A stretch of DNA of 64,000 nt from Succiniclasticum ruminis DSM 9236 (GTDB taxonomy: Bacteria > Bacillota > Negativicutes > Acidaminococcales > Acidaminococcaceae). Of the stretch, positions 17,720 to 25,900 are shown piece after piece (within the stretch, counting starts at the first letter, position 1; each line of letters opens with the position of its first letter). The stretch covers positions 1-64,000 of the forward strand of contig NZ_FONL01000006.1 in the NCBI RefSeq assembly GCF_900112895.1, written 5' to 3'. The notes beneath the pieces were generated by a model that was given only the letters and a program-made list of their open reading frames with translations, was not told the DNA's origin and did no database searches. The position numbers and the translations under genes are program-made.

Positions 17720-19475
17720 AACAGTAGATTATGCGTATTTTACCCGTAAAATGTTTATACGCTCGGTCCTGCCGGCTCCCCTGGCAGGTATCGGGCTGGC
17801 CCTGGCGGAGATCGGCGACACGATTCTGGTAGGCCATGCCATCGGCATGGACGGCCTGGCGGCCATCGGCTTCATTTCCCCCCTGTTCCTGCTGGCGGCC
17901 TTCCTTGTGTTCGGGCTTTCCATGGGCGGGGCCGTTGTGTACAGCAACCTGATGCATGAGGGAAAAAAGGAAGAGGCCCTGGGCATCTTCAATTATTTCC
18001 TGCGGATCAGCGCGGTCATCGGCTTCGGTATCCTGGCAGGAGGTGTTCTGTTTGAAAATGAGCTGCTGTCTTTTCTGGGCACCCATCCGGATGACGGCGC
18101 GGTGTACCAGATGGCGAAAAGCTATCTCTTTTATATCCTGCTGGGTATTCCGTTTGAGATTTTGATGGAAGTACTGACTGCCTACCTGCGAAATGACGGG
18201 GAGGATACATTCTCCACGGTGGTCCAGACTGCCACCGGGGTAGGTAACCTGATCATCAGCGCCCTCCTGCTGCTGTTCTTTGACTGGGGCATCGCCGGCT
18301 GCAGCTTCGGCTTCTTTATTTCCAACGCGGTGGCGGTGCTGGTCTCCGTGGGATTACTCGCTACGCGCTCCGAGGGCCAGCTGGCGCTGCAAAGACATGC
18401 CGCCTCTTTCAAGGAGGCGCTCAAAGGGCTGAGGCTCGGTTTCTCTACTTCGTCCGAATATATTTTTGACGCCATCTTTTCGCTGGTGGTGATCCGTCTG
18501 CTGTCGGATATGGCCGGTACGGACGGCGTGGCGGTGTTCAGTATTATTGAAAACCTTTCGGTGCTCTTTATCTTTTTATATGAATTCATCGGCAAGACTT
18601 CCCAACCGTTTTTCTCCATGTTTTTTGCCGAATGCAATTTTAAGGAGCTCCACCGTTTTTTCCGGTACGCGCTGGGTTATGCGCTGGTTGTAGGCACCCT
18701 TTCCATGCTGCTGATCATGGTCTGGCCCCAAATCCTTGACCTGCTCTTCGGTCTGGAGGACATAAAGGATGCAAATCAAGCCTATTATGCGGCCCGGGTC
18801 TTCTGCGCAGGTTCCATCTTTATGGGCGTAGCCCTGGTGCTGCAGAATTACCTGCAATCGGAGGAGGACGAGAAATCGGCTTTTCTGGTGGTGTTCATGC
18901 GGCGTCTGGGCGCCAGCCTGCCGATTGCCCTTGTGCTGGCAGAGTACGGTTATTATGTGTTCTGGCTGGTGTATCCGCTTTCAGAGATTGTTACGCTGGT
19001 GGTGCTTTATTTCTACAAGCGCATACAGGGAGAACGGCATGTCATCGATTCCACCCGGGTCTATAATGCGTCCTTTTTGGGCCGGGTGCAGGATGTGGCC
19101 GAGCAACTGGATGCGGTGGAACAGTTTGCCCTGTCCTGGGGAGCTGATGCACACTGCTGTAACTCCCTGCGTCTGGCTATGGAGGAAATCTGCGGTGTGA
19201 TGAACGAGCGGGCCGGATCCATGAAAGGCGACGAGCCGGTACTAGCCCAGATTACCGTAATCGCGCAGGAAGACGGAACCTTCAAGCTCCATCTCCGGGA
19301 CAATGCCAGGGAACTGAATCCCTTCCAGCTTTCTGACAAGGCGCTGCAAGTCCTGCCGGAACAGTCGGAAGACATAGACGAAAGGGCTCTGGTTCTGCAT
19401 GCGGTGAAAACCCACGTCCGTCAGTATCTGTACCGCAACTACCACGGGTTCAATACCATCACGGTGACCGTGTGA
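17712..19475 (+). CDS. MATE family exporter fused to a degenerate GHKL (RsbW-like) ATPase domain
   Basis: The 587-residue product starts with GTG inside the end of the NRPS gene (GTGGATAA overlap). Residues 1-430 are a polytopic MATE transporter. Residues about 445-587 are soluble and resemble anti-sigma-factor kinases: an N-box-like LRLAMEEICGVMNE and a G1-like DNARELNPF. The glycine-rich G2 motif is not recognisable, so ATP binding is doubtful. The tail could dock a STAS protein and couple export to the switch. Export of the NRPS product is inferred from the tight overlap. The MATE assignment is firm; the tail assignment is moderate. Confidence 0.87.
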   Translation: MDKTVDYAYFTRKMFIRSVLPAPLAGIGLALAEIGDTILVGHAIGMDGLAAIGFISPLFLLAAFLVFGLSMGGAVVYSNLMHEGKKEEALGIFNYFLRISAVIGFGILAGGVLFENELLSFLGTHPDDGAVYQMAKSYLFYILLGIPFEILMEVLTAYLRNDGEDTFSTVVQTATGVGNLIISALLLLFFDWGIAGCSFGFFISNAVAVLVSVGLLATRSEGQLALQRHAASFKEALKGLRLGFSTSSEYIFDAIFSLVVIRLLSDMAGTDGVAVFSIIENLSVLFIFLYEFIGKTSQPFFSMFFAECNFKELHRFFRYALGYALVVGTLSMLLIMVWPQILDLLFGLEDIKDANQAYYAARVFCAGSIFMGVALVLQNYLQSEEDEKSAFLVVFMRRLGASLPIALVLAEYGYYVFWLVYPLSEIVTLVVLYFYKRIQGERHVIDSTRVYNASFLGRVQDVAEQLDAVEQFALSWGADAHCCNSLRLAMEEICGVMNERAGSMKGDEPVLAQITVIAQEDGTFKLHLRDNARELNPFQLSDKALQVLPEQSEDIDERALVLHAVKTHVRQYLYRNYHGFNTITVTV

Positions 19476-19528
19476 GACTGATAATAACAGTTGATAATAA
19501 TTGTGATTATATTTAAGGAGAGACGATT

Positions 19529-19864
19529 ATGGCTAAAGAATTCCTGCAGAAAGAAAGTACCGGACCTAACGGTTGGACCATCTGGAGCGTAAGCGGACGA
19601 ATTGATATGGTGACGGCGGACGCGGCTTACACTACGGGGGAAGACATTGTACTGCGCAATGTGAAGACGGTACTGGATATGACGGATATGGAATATCTTT
19701 CCAGCGCAGGGTTAAGGGTTTTGCTGCGCCTGAACAAGCTGGCAAAGAAAAATGGCAAGGTGTTTACCCTGACAGCGCCTTCCGGCATTGTAAAATCGGT
19801 TTTGGAAGACAGTGGCATGGATGCGTTGTTTACAATATATGCCTCCCTGGAAGAGCTGGACTGA
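19529..19864 (+). CDS. STAS domain anti-sigma factor antagonist (RsbV/SpoIIAA type)
   Basis: The 111-residue single STAS domain carries the phospho-acceptor region MEYLSSAGLRVLL, Ser59 being the expected target. It would be phosphorylated by the adjacent GHKL kinase and dephosphorylated by the PP2C enzymes at either end of the block. GGAGAG lies just ahead of the ATG. It stands 53 nt behind the MATE fusion and 15 nt before the kinase gene. A Fur-box-like sequence lies at 19492-19506. Confidence 0.94.
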   Translation: MAKEFLQKESTGPNGWTIWSVSGRIDMVTADAAYTTGEDIVLRNVKTVLDMTDMEYLSSAGLRVLLRLNKLAKKNGKVFTLTAPSGIVKSVLEDSGMDALFTIYASLEELD

Positions 19865-19879
19865 CGGAGGTGCTGTCTT

Positions 19880-20314
19880 ATGGCAGGCGCAAAAAACGGA
19901 AGCTGGCAGCGATACGAAGCCAACATGAAGTGGTATGAACATATCCGGGAAGACGTGCTGGACGCTGCGGAAGAAGCCGGCGTATCGCCACGGCAGCAAC
20001 TGAAGCTGGAGCTTGGCTTTGAAGAAATTCTGGTGAATATTATTTCTTATGCCTATGACGATCCGGGCTTTGTCTGGGTAAAAACAGAGGAAGAGAGCGA
20101 TTGTTTCCGAATAGAGTTTGCAGATCACGGAAAGCCTTTCGACCCACTGGAAAAAGACTACCGTCCATTGGAAGATATTCCCTTGGACGAGAGAAAGCCG
20201 GGAGGCTACGGAATTTTCCTGGTAAAGAAGAATTTCAAATTGGCAGAATACAAGTATGAAAAACTGTTTGGACAGATGGCTAATCATTTGTCCCTGTTGC
20301 TGGATAAGGAATAA
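19880..20314 (+). CDS. GHKL-type serine kinase / anti-sigma factor (RsbW/SpoIIAB-like)
   Basis: The 144-residue ATP-binding protein of the HATPase_c_2 family has N-box GFEEILVNIISYAY (Glu49, Asn53), G1 box ADHGKPFDPL and G2 box KPGGYGIFLVKK. All nucleotide-binding motifs are present, so it is probably an active STAS-serine kinase. In classical systems such a kinase also binds a sigma factor; none is encoded here. It lies 15 nt behind the STAS gene, the usual antagonist-kinase order. Confidence 0.93.
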   Translation: MAGAKNGSWQRYEANMKWYEHIREDVLDAAEEAGVSPRQQLKLELGFEEILVNIISYAYDDPGFVWVKTEEESDCFRIEFADHGKPFDPLEKDYRPLEDIPLDERKPGGYGIFLVKKNFKLAEYKYEKLFGQMANHLSLLLDKE

Positions 20315-20392
20315 AAAGGATGCCGGGTAAGCATGTTTGTGCGTTGAAAGGCAGGCAAACGAACCGGCGGCTTAAAATCTGGAGTGTGTATC

Positions 20393-22603
20393 TTGAAATT
20401 TGGCAAGCAAAACATGAGCCTGCATCACAGGATATTCCTGTTGCTGCTGGCAGTGGGACTGGCGTCTTTTATTATTGCGGGAGCCGTTTCTCTGGCAGGC
20501 ATGTATGCGATTCGGGAAAATATAGATAAAACCGGTGCTCTTCTGGCCGATAATACGGCTTCCTTTACGGAAAGTTTTGCCGGAGAGCAGGTTAAGAAAC
20601 GCCTGTCCTCCGATGCTTTCGCCAAAGCGCAGCTGATCCGGCATGAAATGCAGACTACGTTGGACGATACCCGCTATCTTGCCGACCGGATGACCAAGAT
20701 GCTGAAAAACCCGGAGTATTTTAAAGGACGCCGCCTGCCGGATCCCCATCATGAGGTAATCCCTTCCGGCAAGGCCTATGTTAATTTCAGCCGGGAACTG
20801 GAGCGGCAGTACGGGACAGGGGCTTTTGCTGAGGAAATCGGTCTGGTTTCCAATATCGCGGACGACCTGGAACTGATGCCGGAATGGTATACCGCAGCCT
20901 TTGCTGGCTCTGTTCACGGTTATCTCATCGCCATGGATGTGACGCCGGACAAGTCTGCCAAGCATTTCAGCCAGGCGTTTCTGGATAGCTATGACCCACG
21001 GAAGATGGGTTGGTACAGGCTGGCGGCAGACAGTAACAAATCTGGTTTTACCGGTCTATATACCGATTCCAACGGCAATCGCTGTCTGACCTGTGTAGCC
21101 CCCTATTACGATGCCGCAGGACTGGCAGGTGTAGTCGGCATTGACTGTAACCCCGAAACCCTGTTCCGCCTGACAGATAATGCGGGTACCGGGGATAAGG
21201 ACGATCAGGACCAGGATGCCATAAAAGCTGAACAGCCCAGATTTTTGTTGGACAATGCTACCGGCAGCGTTATTTTCTCAACTTTTAAGGATGGCCCGTT
21301 GGCGGCTCCGCAAAGTGCTACAGATCTGCGCCAAAGTCCGGAAAAAAGTATTGCCAGGGCTGCCTCTGCCATGGTGGCAGGAAAAAAGGATGTAATGCTG
21401 ATTACATTGGGCGACGATGATTATTTCCTGGCTTTTGCCCCCGTGGAAAAGCCAGGCTGGAGTTATGGCGTTCTGAATCACAAACGTGCAGTGGTATATC
21501 CTGCCGCGTATGCCAGGGATAATGTACTTTCCCAAATGGAAGCCTTTGCCGGCACGCTGCACGATGCCTTCCGCTCTGGTCTGCGCTGGGCGCTTCTGAT
21601 ATTTTTGCTCATGCTTGTGCCTCTGTTCTTTGTCAGTTCTGAGGTAGCCAAACGTTTTGTGAGCCCCATCCTGACGCTGATCGATGGCGTGAAGCGTATT
21701 GCCCAGGGAAATCTGGATGAGAAAGTAGACGTCCACCGGACCGATGAACTGGCTTTGCTGGCAGACAGCGTCAATGATATGGCCGGTGATCTGAAGAAAC
21801 ATATACAGACACTTTCCAAAGTTACCGCAGAAAAGGAACGGATTGCTACCGAACTTTCCGTAGCTACGGATATTCAGGAAGGAATGTTGCCGCGAAATTT
21901 TGGGGAGATTGCCCAAAACAAAGGCTTTGACCTGTTTGCTACGATGGCTGCGGCGAAAGAGGTGGGCGGCGACTTTTACGATTTTTATATGCTGGATGAC
22001 CACCGGCTGGTCATTACCATTGCCGATGTGTCCGGAAAAGGAGTTCCCGCCGCGCTCTTTATGGTCATTGCAAAGACGATTCTGAAAAATTCAGCGTCAT
22101 CCATCGGGGAATCGGAAGATTTTGCGGAAGTGATCCGGCGCACAAACCGGCAGTTGTGTGAGAACAACGAAGAGATGCTCTTTGTTACGGCGTTCTTTGG
22201 TGTCCTCGATACCCGTACCGGCGGTTTTACCTATGTGAACTGCGGCCATAACCCGCCGCTGCTGCGGCAGGGTATGGACGGAATGTTTACGTACCTGCGC
22301 CCTGCAAAGAAGAACCTGATGCTGGGCGTGGAAGAGGATATCAGCTTTGACCAGGAAACGCTGCAGATGTCTCCCGGTTCGCTGCTGTTCTGCTATACAG
22401 ACGGCGTGACAGAAGCTATGAACGTTGCGGGCGAAATGTATTCGGAAGAACGTTTGCAGGCGGTCCTTACGGGCATACCGACCGGAAACGACATACCGGT
22501 TGCGGATATACTGGCTGAATTGCGGAAAGATATTGACGCCCATGTGGGCGCAGCGGAGCAATCCGACGATATGACCATGCTGGCGATTCGTTACAGAGGA
22601 TAA
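20393..22603 (+). CDS. Membrane Cache-HAMP-PP2C phosphatase (SpoIIE/RsbU type), copy 2
   Basis: The 736-residue paralog of the phosphatase at 10154 has TM1 about 8-30, an extracytoplasmic double Cache domain, TM2 about 398-420, HAMP, and a PP2C domain with GGDFYDF (about 525), ADVSGKGVPAALF, YTDGVTEA and SDDMTML. The cytoplasmic halves of the two paralogs are very alike while the sensor halves have diverged, so they probably answer different ligands. I chose TTG at 20393, matching the TTG start of the paralog, with GGAG 9 nt ahead; a GTG at 20384 is an alternative. It is the last gene of the block, followed by a terminator. Confidence 0.94.
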   Translation: MKFGKQNMSLHHRIFLLLLAVGLASFIIAGAVSLAGMYAIRENIDKTGALLADNTASFTESFAGEQVKKRLSSDAFAKAQLIRHEMQTTLDDTRYLADRMTKMLKNPEYFKGRRLPDPHHEVIPSGKAYVNFSRELERQYGTGAFAEEIGLVSNIADDLELMPEWYTAAFAGSVHGYLIAMDVTPDKSAKHFSQAFLDSYDPRKMGWYRLAADSNKSGFTGLYTDSNGNRCLTCVAPYYDAAGLAGVVGIDCNPETLFRLTDNAGTGDKDDQDQDAIKAEQPRFLLDNATGSVIFSTFKDGPLAAPQSATDLRQSPEKSIARAASAMVAGKKDVMLITLGDDDYFLAFAPVEKPGWSYGVLNHKRAVVYPAAYARDNVLSQMEAFAGTLHDAFRSGLRWALLIFLLMLVPLFFVSSEVAKRFVSPILTLIDGVKRIAQGNLDEKVDVHRTDELALLADSVNDMAGDLKKHIQTLSKVTAEKERIATELSVATDIQEGMLPRNFGEIAQNKGFDLFATMAAAKEVGGDFYDFYMLDDHRLVITIADVSGKGVPAALFMVIAKTILKNSASSIGESEDFAEVIRRTNRQLCENNEEMLFVTAFFGVLDTRTGGFTYVNCGHNPPLLRQGMDGMFTYLRPAKKNLMLGVEEDISFDQETLQMSPGSLLFCYTDGVTEAMNVAGEMYSEERLQAVLTGIPTGNDIPVADILAELRKDIDAHVGAAEQSDDMTMLAIRYRG

Positions 22604-22707
22604 ACAGAAACCTGCTTTTGATGAGCCAGCGCGGGCGTTTCTGTATGTATTTCAGGTGTAAATGACGTTTAGAATACATAATGTAATCAGTGTTCCTTAA
22701 GAGCAGA

Positions 22708-22749
22708 CAGCGACAGAGAAAGTTAGTGAAACTTCTCTGTCGCTGTTTT
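22708..22749 (+). terminator. Intrinsic terminator closing the NRPS/partner-switch block
   Basis: cagcgacagagaa (22708-22720) pairs perfectly with ttctctgtcgctg (22733-22745), followed by tttta. It is the first strong terminator on the plus strand after 7552, so genes from about 8762 or 10154 to 22603 may share transcripts. Confidence 0.85.
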
Positions 22750-22887
22750 ACTGTGTGGAATGTATTATATAAGTGTTTTTGTATGCAGGATACGTTATAT
22801 TTTCAAATGAAAACAAAGAAGGTGTTAAAAATATAATACAAATATGTTTTATTAATGGATTTTTTGTTTCCGAAAATATGATTTTCA

Positions 22888-22916
22888 TTGACGGATAGGG
22901 CTGATATTGTTATACT
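22888..22916 (+). promoter_or_regulatory. Promoter of gltB
   Basis: TTGACG (22888-22893), a 17-nt spacer and TATACT (22911-22916) lie 80 nt before the gltB start. No other operator is obvious in this region (22604-22996) apart from the terminator at 22708. Confidence 0.7.
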
Positions 22917-22996
22917 GTGTACATATATTGTTTCATTAACAGATATAAAGCAGTAATGGAGAAGTGAATGCATTAAAGCAAAGAGGGGGAACATCT

Positions 22997-25900
22997 ATGA
23001 ATCGGAAACTGAGAGATTTACCGGCGCCGCAGGGCTTATATGACCCGGCGTTTGAGCATGACGCCTGCGGTATCGGGTTTGTTGTGAATATTAAAGGGGA
23101 AAAATCCTACAGCATTATCGACGATGCCCTGAAGATTCTGGAGAACCTGAATCACCGCGGCGCAGAAGGCGCGGACCAGAAGAGCGGCGACGGGGCAGGT
23201 ATTTTGGTGCAGATTCCCCATGACTTTTTTGTCCGGGAATGCGAGGTACTGGGCTTTTCCCTGCCGCCGGCAGGCGAATACGGCGTGGGCATGATCTTTG
23301 CCCACCGCTATGAATCCTTCCGCAAAAAGCAGATGGAAACGTTTGAGAAGATTGTCCGAGAGGAAGGGCAGAGCATTTTAGGCTGGCGCGAGGTCCCCAT
23401 TGACGAGAGCATCATCGGAGAAGCGGCCAAGTCCATCCGTCCCCGCATCATCCAGGTGTTTATCGGCAAGGCGGCGGATGTGAAAAGCCAGATGGATTTT
23501 GAGCGCAAGCTGTATATTATCCGCAAGGTGGCGGAAAAGGAGATCATTCCCCAGAGTCAGGTGATGGGATCGGACTTTTATATTGCCAGCCTGTCTTCCC
23601 GGACTGTTGTGTATAAGGGAATGCTTACCTCCCTGCAGCTGCGGCATTTTTATCTGGACCTGTCCGACCTTGATTTTACGACAGCCATGGCGCTGGTCCA
23701 TTCCCGCTTCAGCACCAATACATTCCCCAGCTGGGCCCGGGCCCATCCCAACCGTTATATTGTGCATAATGGGGAAATCAATACGATCCGGGGTAACATC
23801 AACTGGCTGAACGCCCGGGAAAGCAAGGCCAAGTCGCCGTTCTTCCCGGATATGGAAAAGGTGTTCCCGGTAGTAGATGAGACCGGCAGTGATTCCGCCA
23901 TGTTTGATAACTGCCTGGAGTATCTCATGATGACAGGGCATTCCCTGCCTCATGCCATGGTGACCATGATTCCGGAACCCTGGGAGAAGGATCCGTCCAT
24001 GCCCCAGGATAAGAAGGATTTTTACCGCTACCAGACCTTTATGATGGAACCCTGGGACGGTCCCGCAGCCATCTGCTTCTGCGACGGCACGGTGATCGGC
24101 GGCATGCTGGACCGGAACGGCCTGCGCCCGGCCCGCTACTATGTGACGAAGGACGACCGTGTGGTGCTGAGTTCGGAAGCCGGCGCGGTTCCGGTAGCCC
24201 AGGAACAGATTGCCTATAAAGGACGCCTGGAACCGGGACGCCTTTTCCTGGTGAATACGGCGGAACAGCGCATCATAGAAGATGATGAGATCAAGCACAT
24301 GCTGGCTACGTCCCATCCGTACGGGGAATGGTGCCGTGAGCACATCATCGAGATGGACGAACTGGTGGAAGAACGGGGCAGCATGATCAATGACACGCTG
24401 ATTCCCTTTGACCTGAAAGAACAGCAGAAGGTTTTCGGCTACACCCAGGAAGACCTGACCCAGATGATCGTTCCCATGGCCCGCATGGGCAAGGATCCGG
24501 TAGGCGCCATGGGGATCGACGCGCCTCTGCCGGTGCTTTCGGAAAGACCCCAGATGCTGTACGATTATTTCCAGCAGAATTTTGCCCAGGTGACAAACCC
24601 GCCCATCGACGGCGTCCGGGAAAGTATCGTAACCTCTTCCCGGGTGATGATCGGCAACGTGGCCAACATTATGGAACCGGATGAAAAAGGCACGGCGGCG
24701 CTGGAAGTGCTGCGCCCCATCCTGACCAACCGGGAGATGGCGGTCATCAAGAACCTGCAGACCGACAAGCTGCGGGCCGTGACCCTGTCCATGCTGTATC
24801 CGGTGAACGGCGGCGCGGAAGCCATGGAAACGGCTATCGAATCCATCTGCATCGACGCATACCGGGCCATCCGCAACGGCGCCAATATTTTAGTGCTGTC
24901 TGACCGGGGCGTGAACTCCCGCATGGCAGCGGTGCCGGCGCTTCTGGCATCGGCGGCGGTGCACAATTACCTGATTAAAAAGACGGTGCGCTCCGACGTG
25001 GGCCTGGTGCTGGAATCCGGCGAGCCCAGGGAGACCCACCATTACTGTACCCTGATCGGCTACGGCATTACGGCCATCAATCCGTACCTGGCGCTGGACA
25101 CGGTCCACGCGTTGGCTGCGGAAGGCAAACTGTTGCAGGGATTGGATGCGGCACAGGCGCAGGCGAACTATCTGAAAGCTGCCGTGGGCGGCATTCTGGC
25201 CGTTATGGCGAAGATGGGCATTTCCACTGTGAAGAGTTACCACGGCGCCCAGATTTTTGAAGCGGTGGGTCTGAAACAGGAACTGATCCAGAAGTATTTC
25301 GTCAATACGCCCTCCCGTATTGAAGGGCTGGGGCTGGCGGAAATTGCGCGGGAGACCCAGCTACGGCACCAGAACGCCTATAAAGACGAAGGAGATCTGC
25401 CCAGCGGCGACTATTATATGTACCATAAAGGCGGAGACCAGCCCCACATTCTGGATCCGGAAGCCATCCGCCTGTTGCAGAAGGCCTGCAAAGAAGAAGA
25501 CTACAAGGCCTATAAAGAGTATGCTAAAATCGTTGACAAGGGCGCGGTGTACCGGTTGCGCGACCTGCTGGATTTCTACTGCCCGCCGGGATGCAGCATT
25601 CCCATTGAAGAAGTGGAGCCGGTGGAGAAGATCCTGCTGCACTTCCGTACCGGCGCCATGAGCTACGGCGCCCTGAGCAAGGAAGCCCACGAGTGCATCG
25701 CCATTGCCATGAACCGTATCGGTTCCATGAGTAACTGCGGCGAAGGGGGTGAAGACCCGGCCCGCTTTGTGAAACTGGAGAACGGGGACGACCCCAGCGA
25801 CGGGGTGAAGCAGGTCTCCACTGCCCGGTTCGGCGTTACCAGCAACTACCTGGTAAACGGCCGGGAACTGCAGATCAAATGCGCCCAGGGGGCCAAACCC

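Noticed and set aside
10154-22603. Classical sigma-B-type stress operon
   Set aside because: The phosphatase, STAS and kinase parts are present, but no sigma factor gene is found in the block, and peptide-synthetase and exporter genes take its place.
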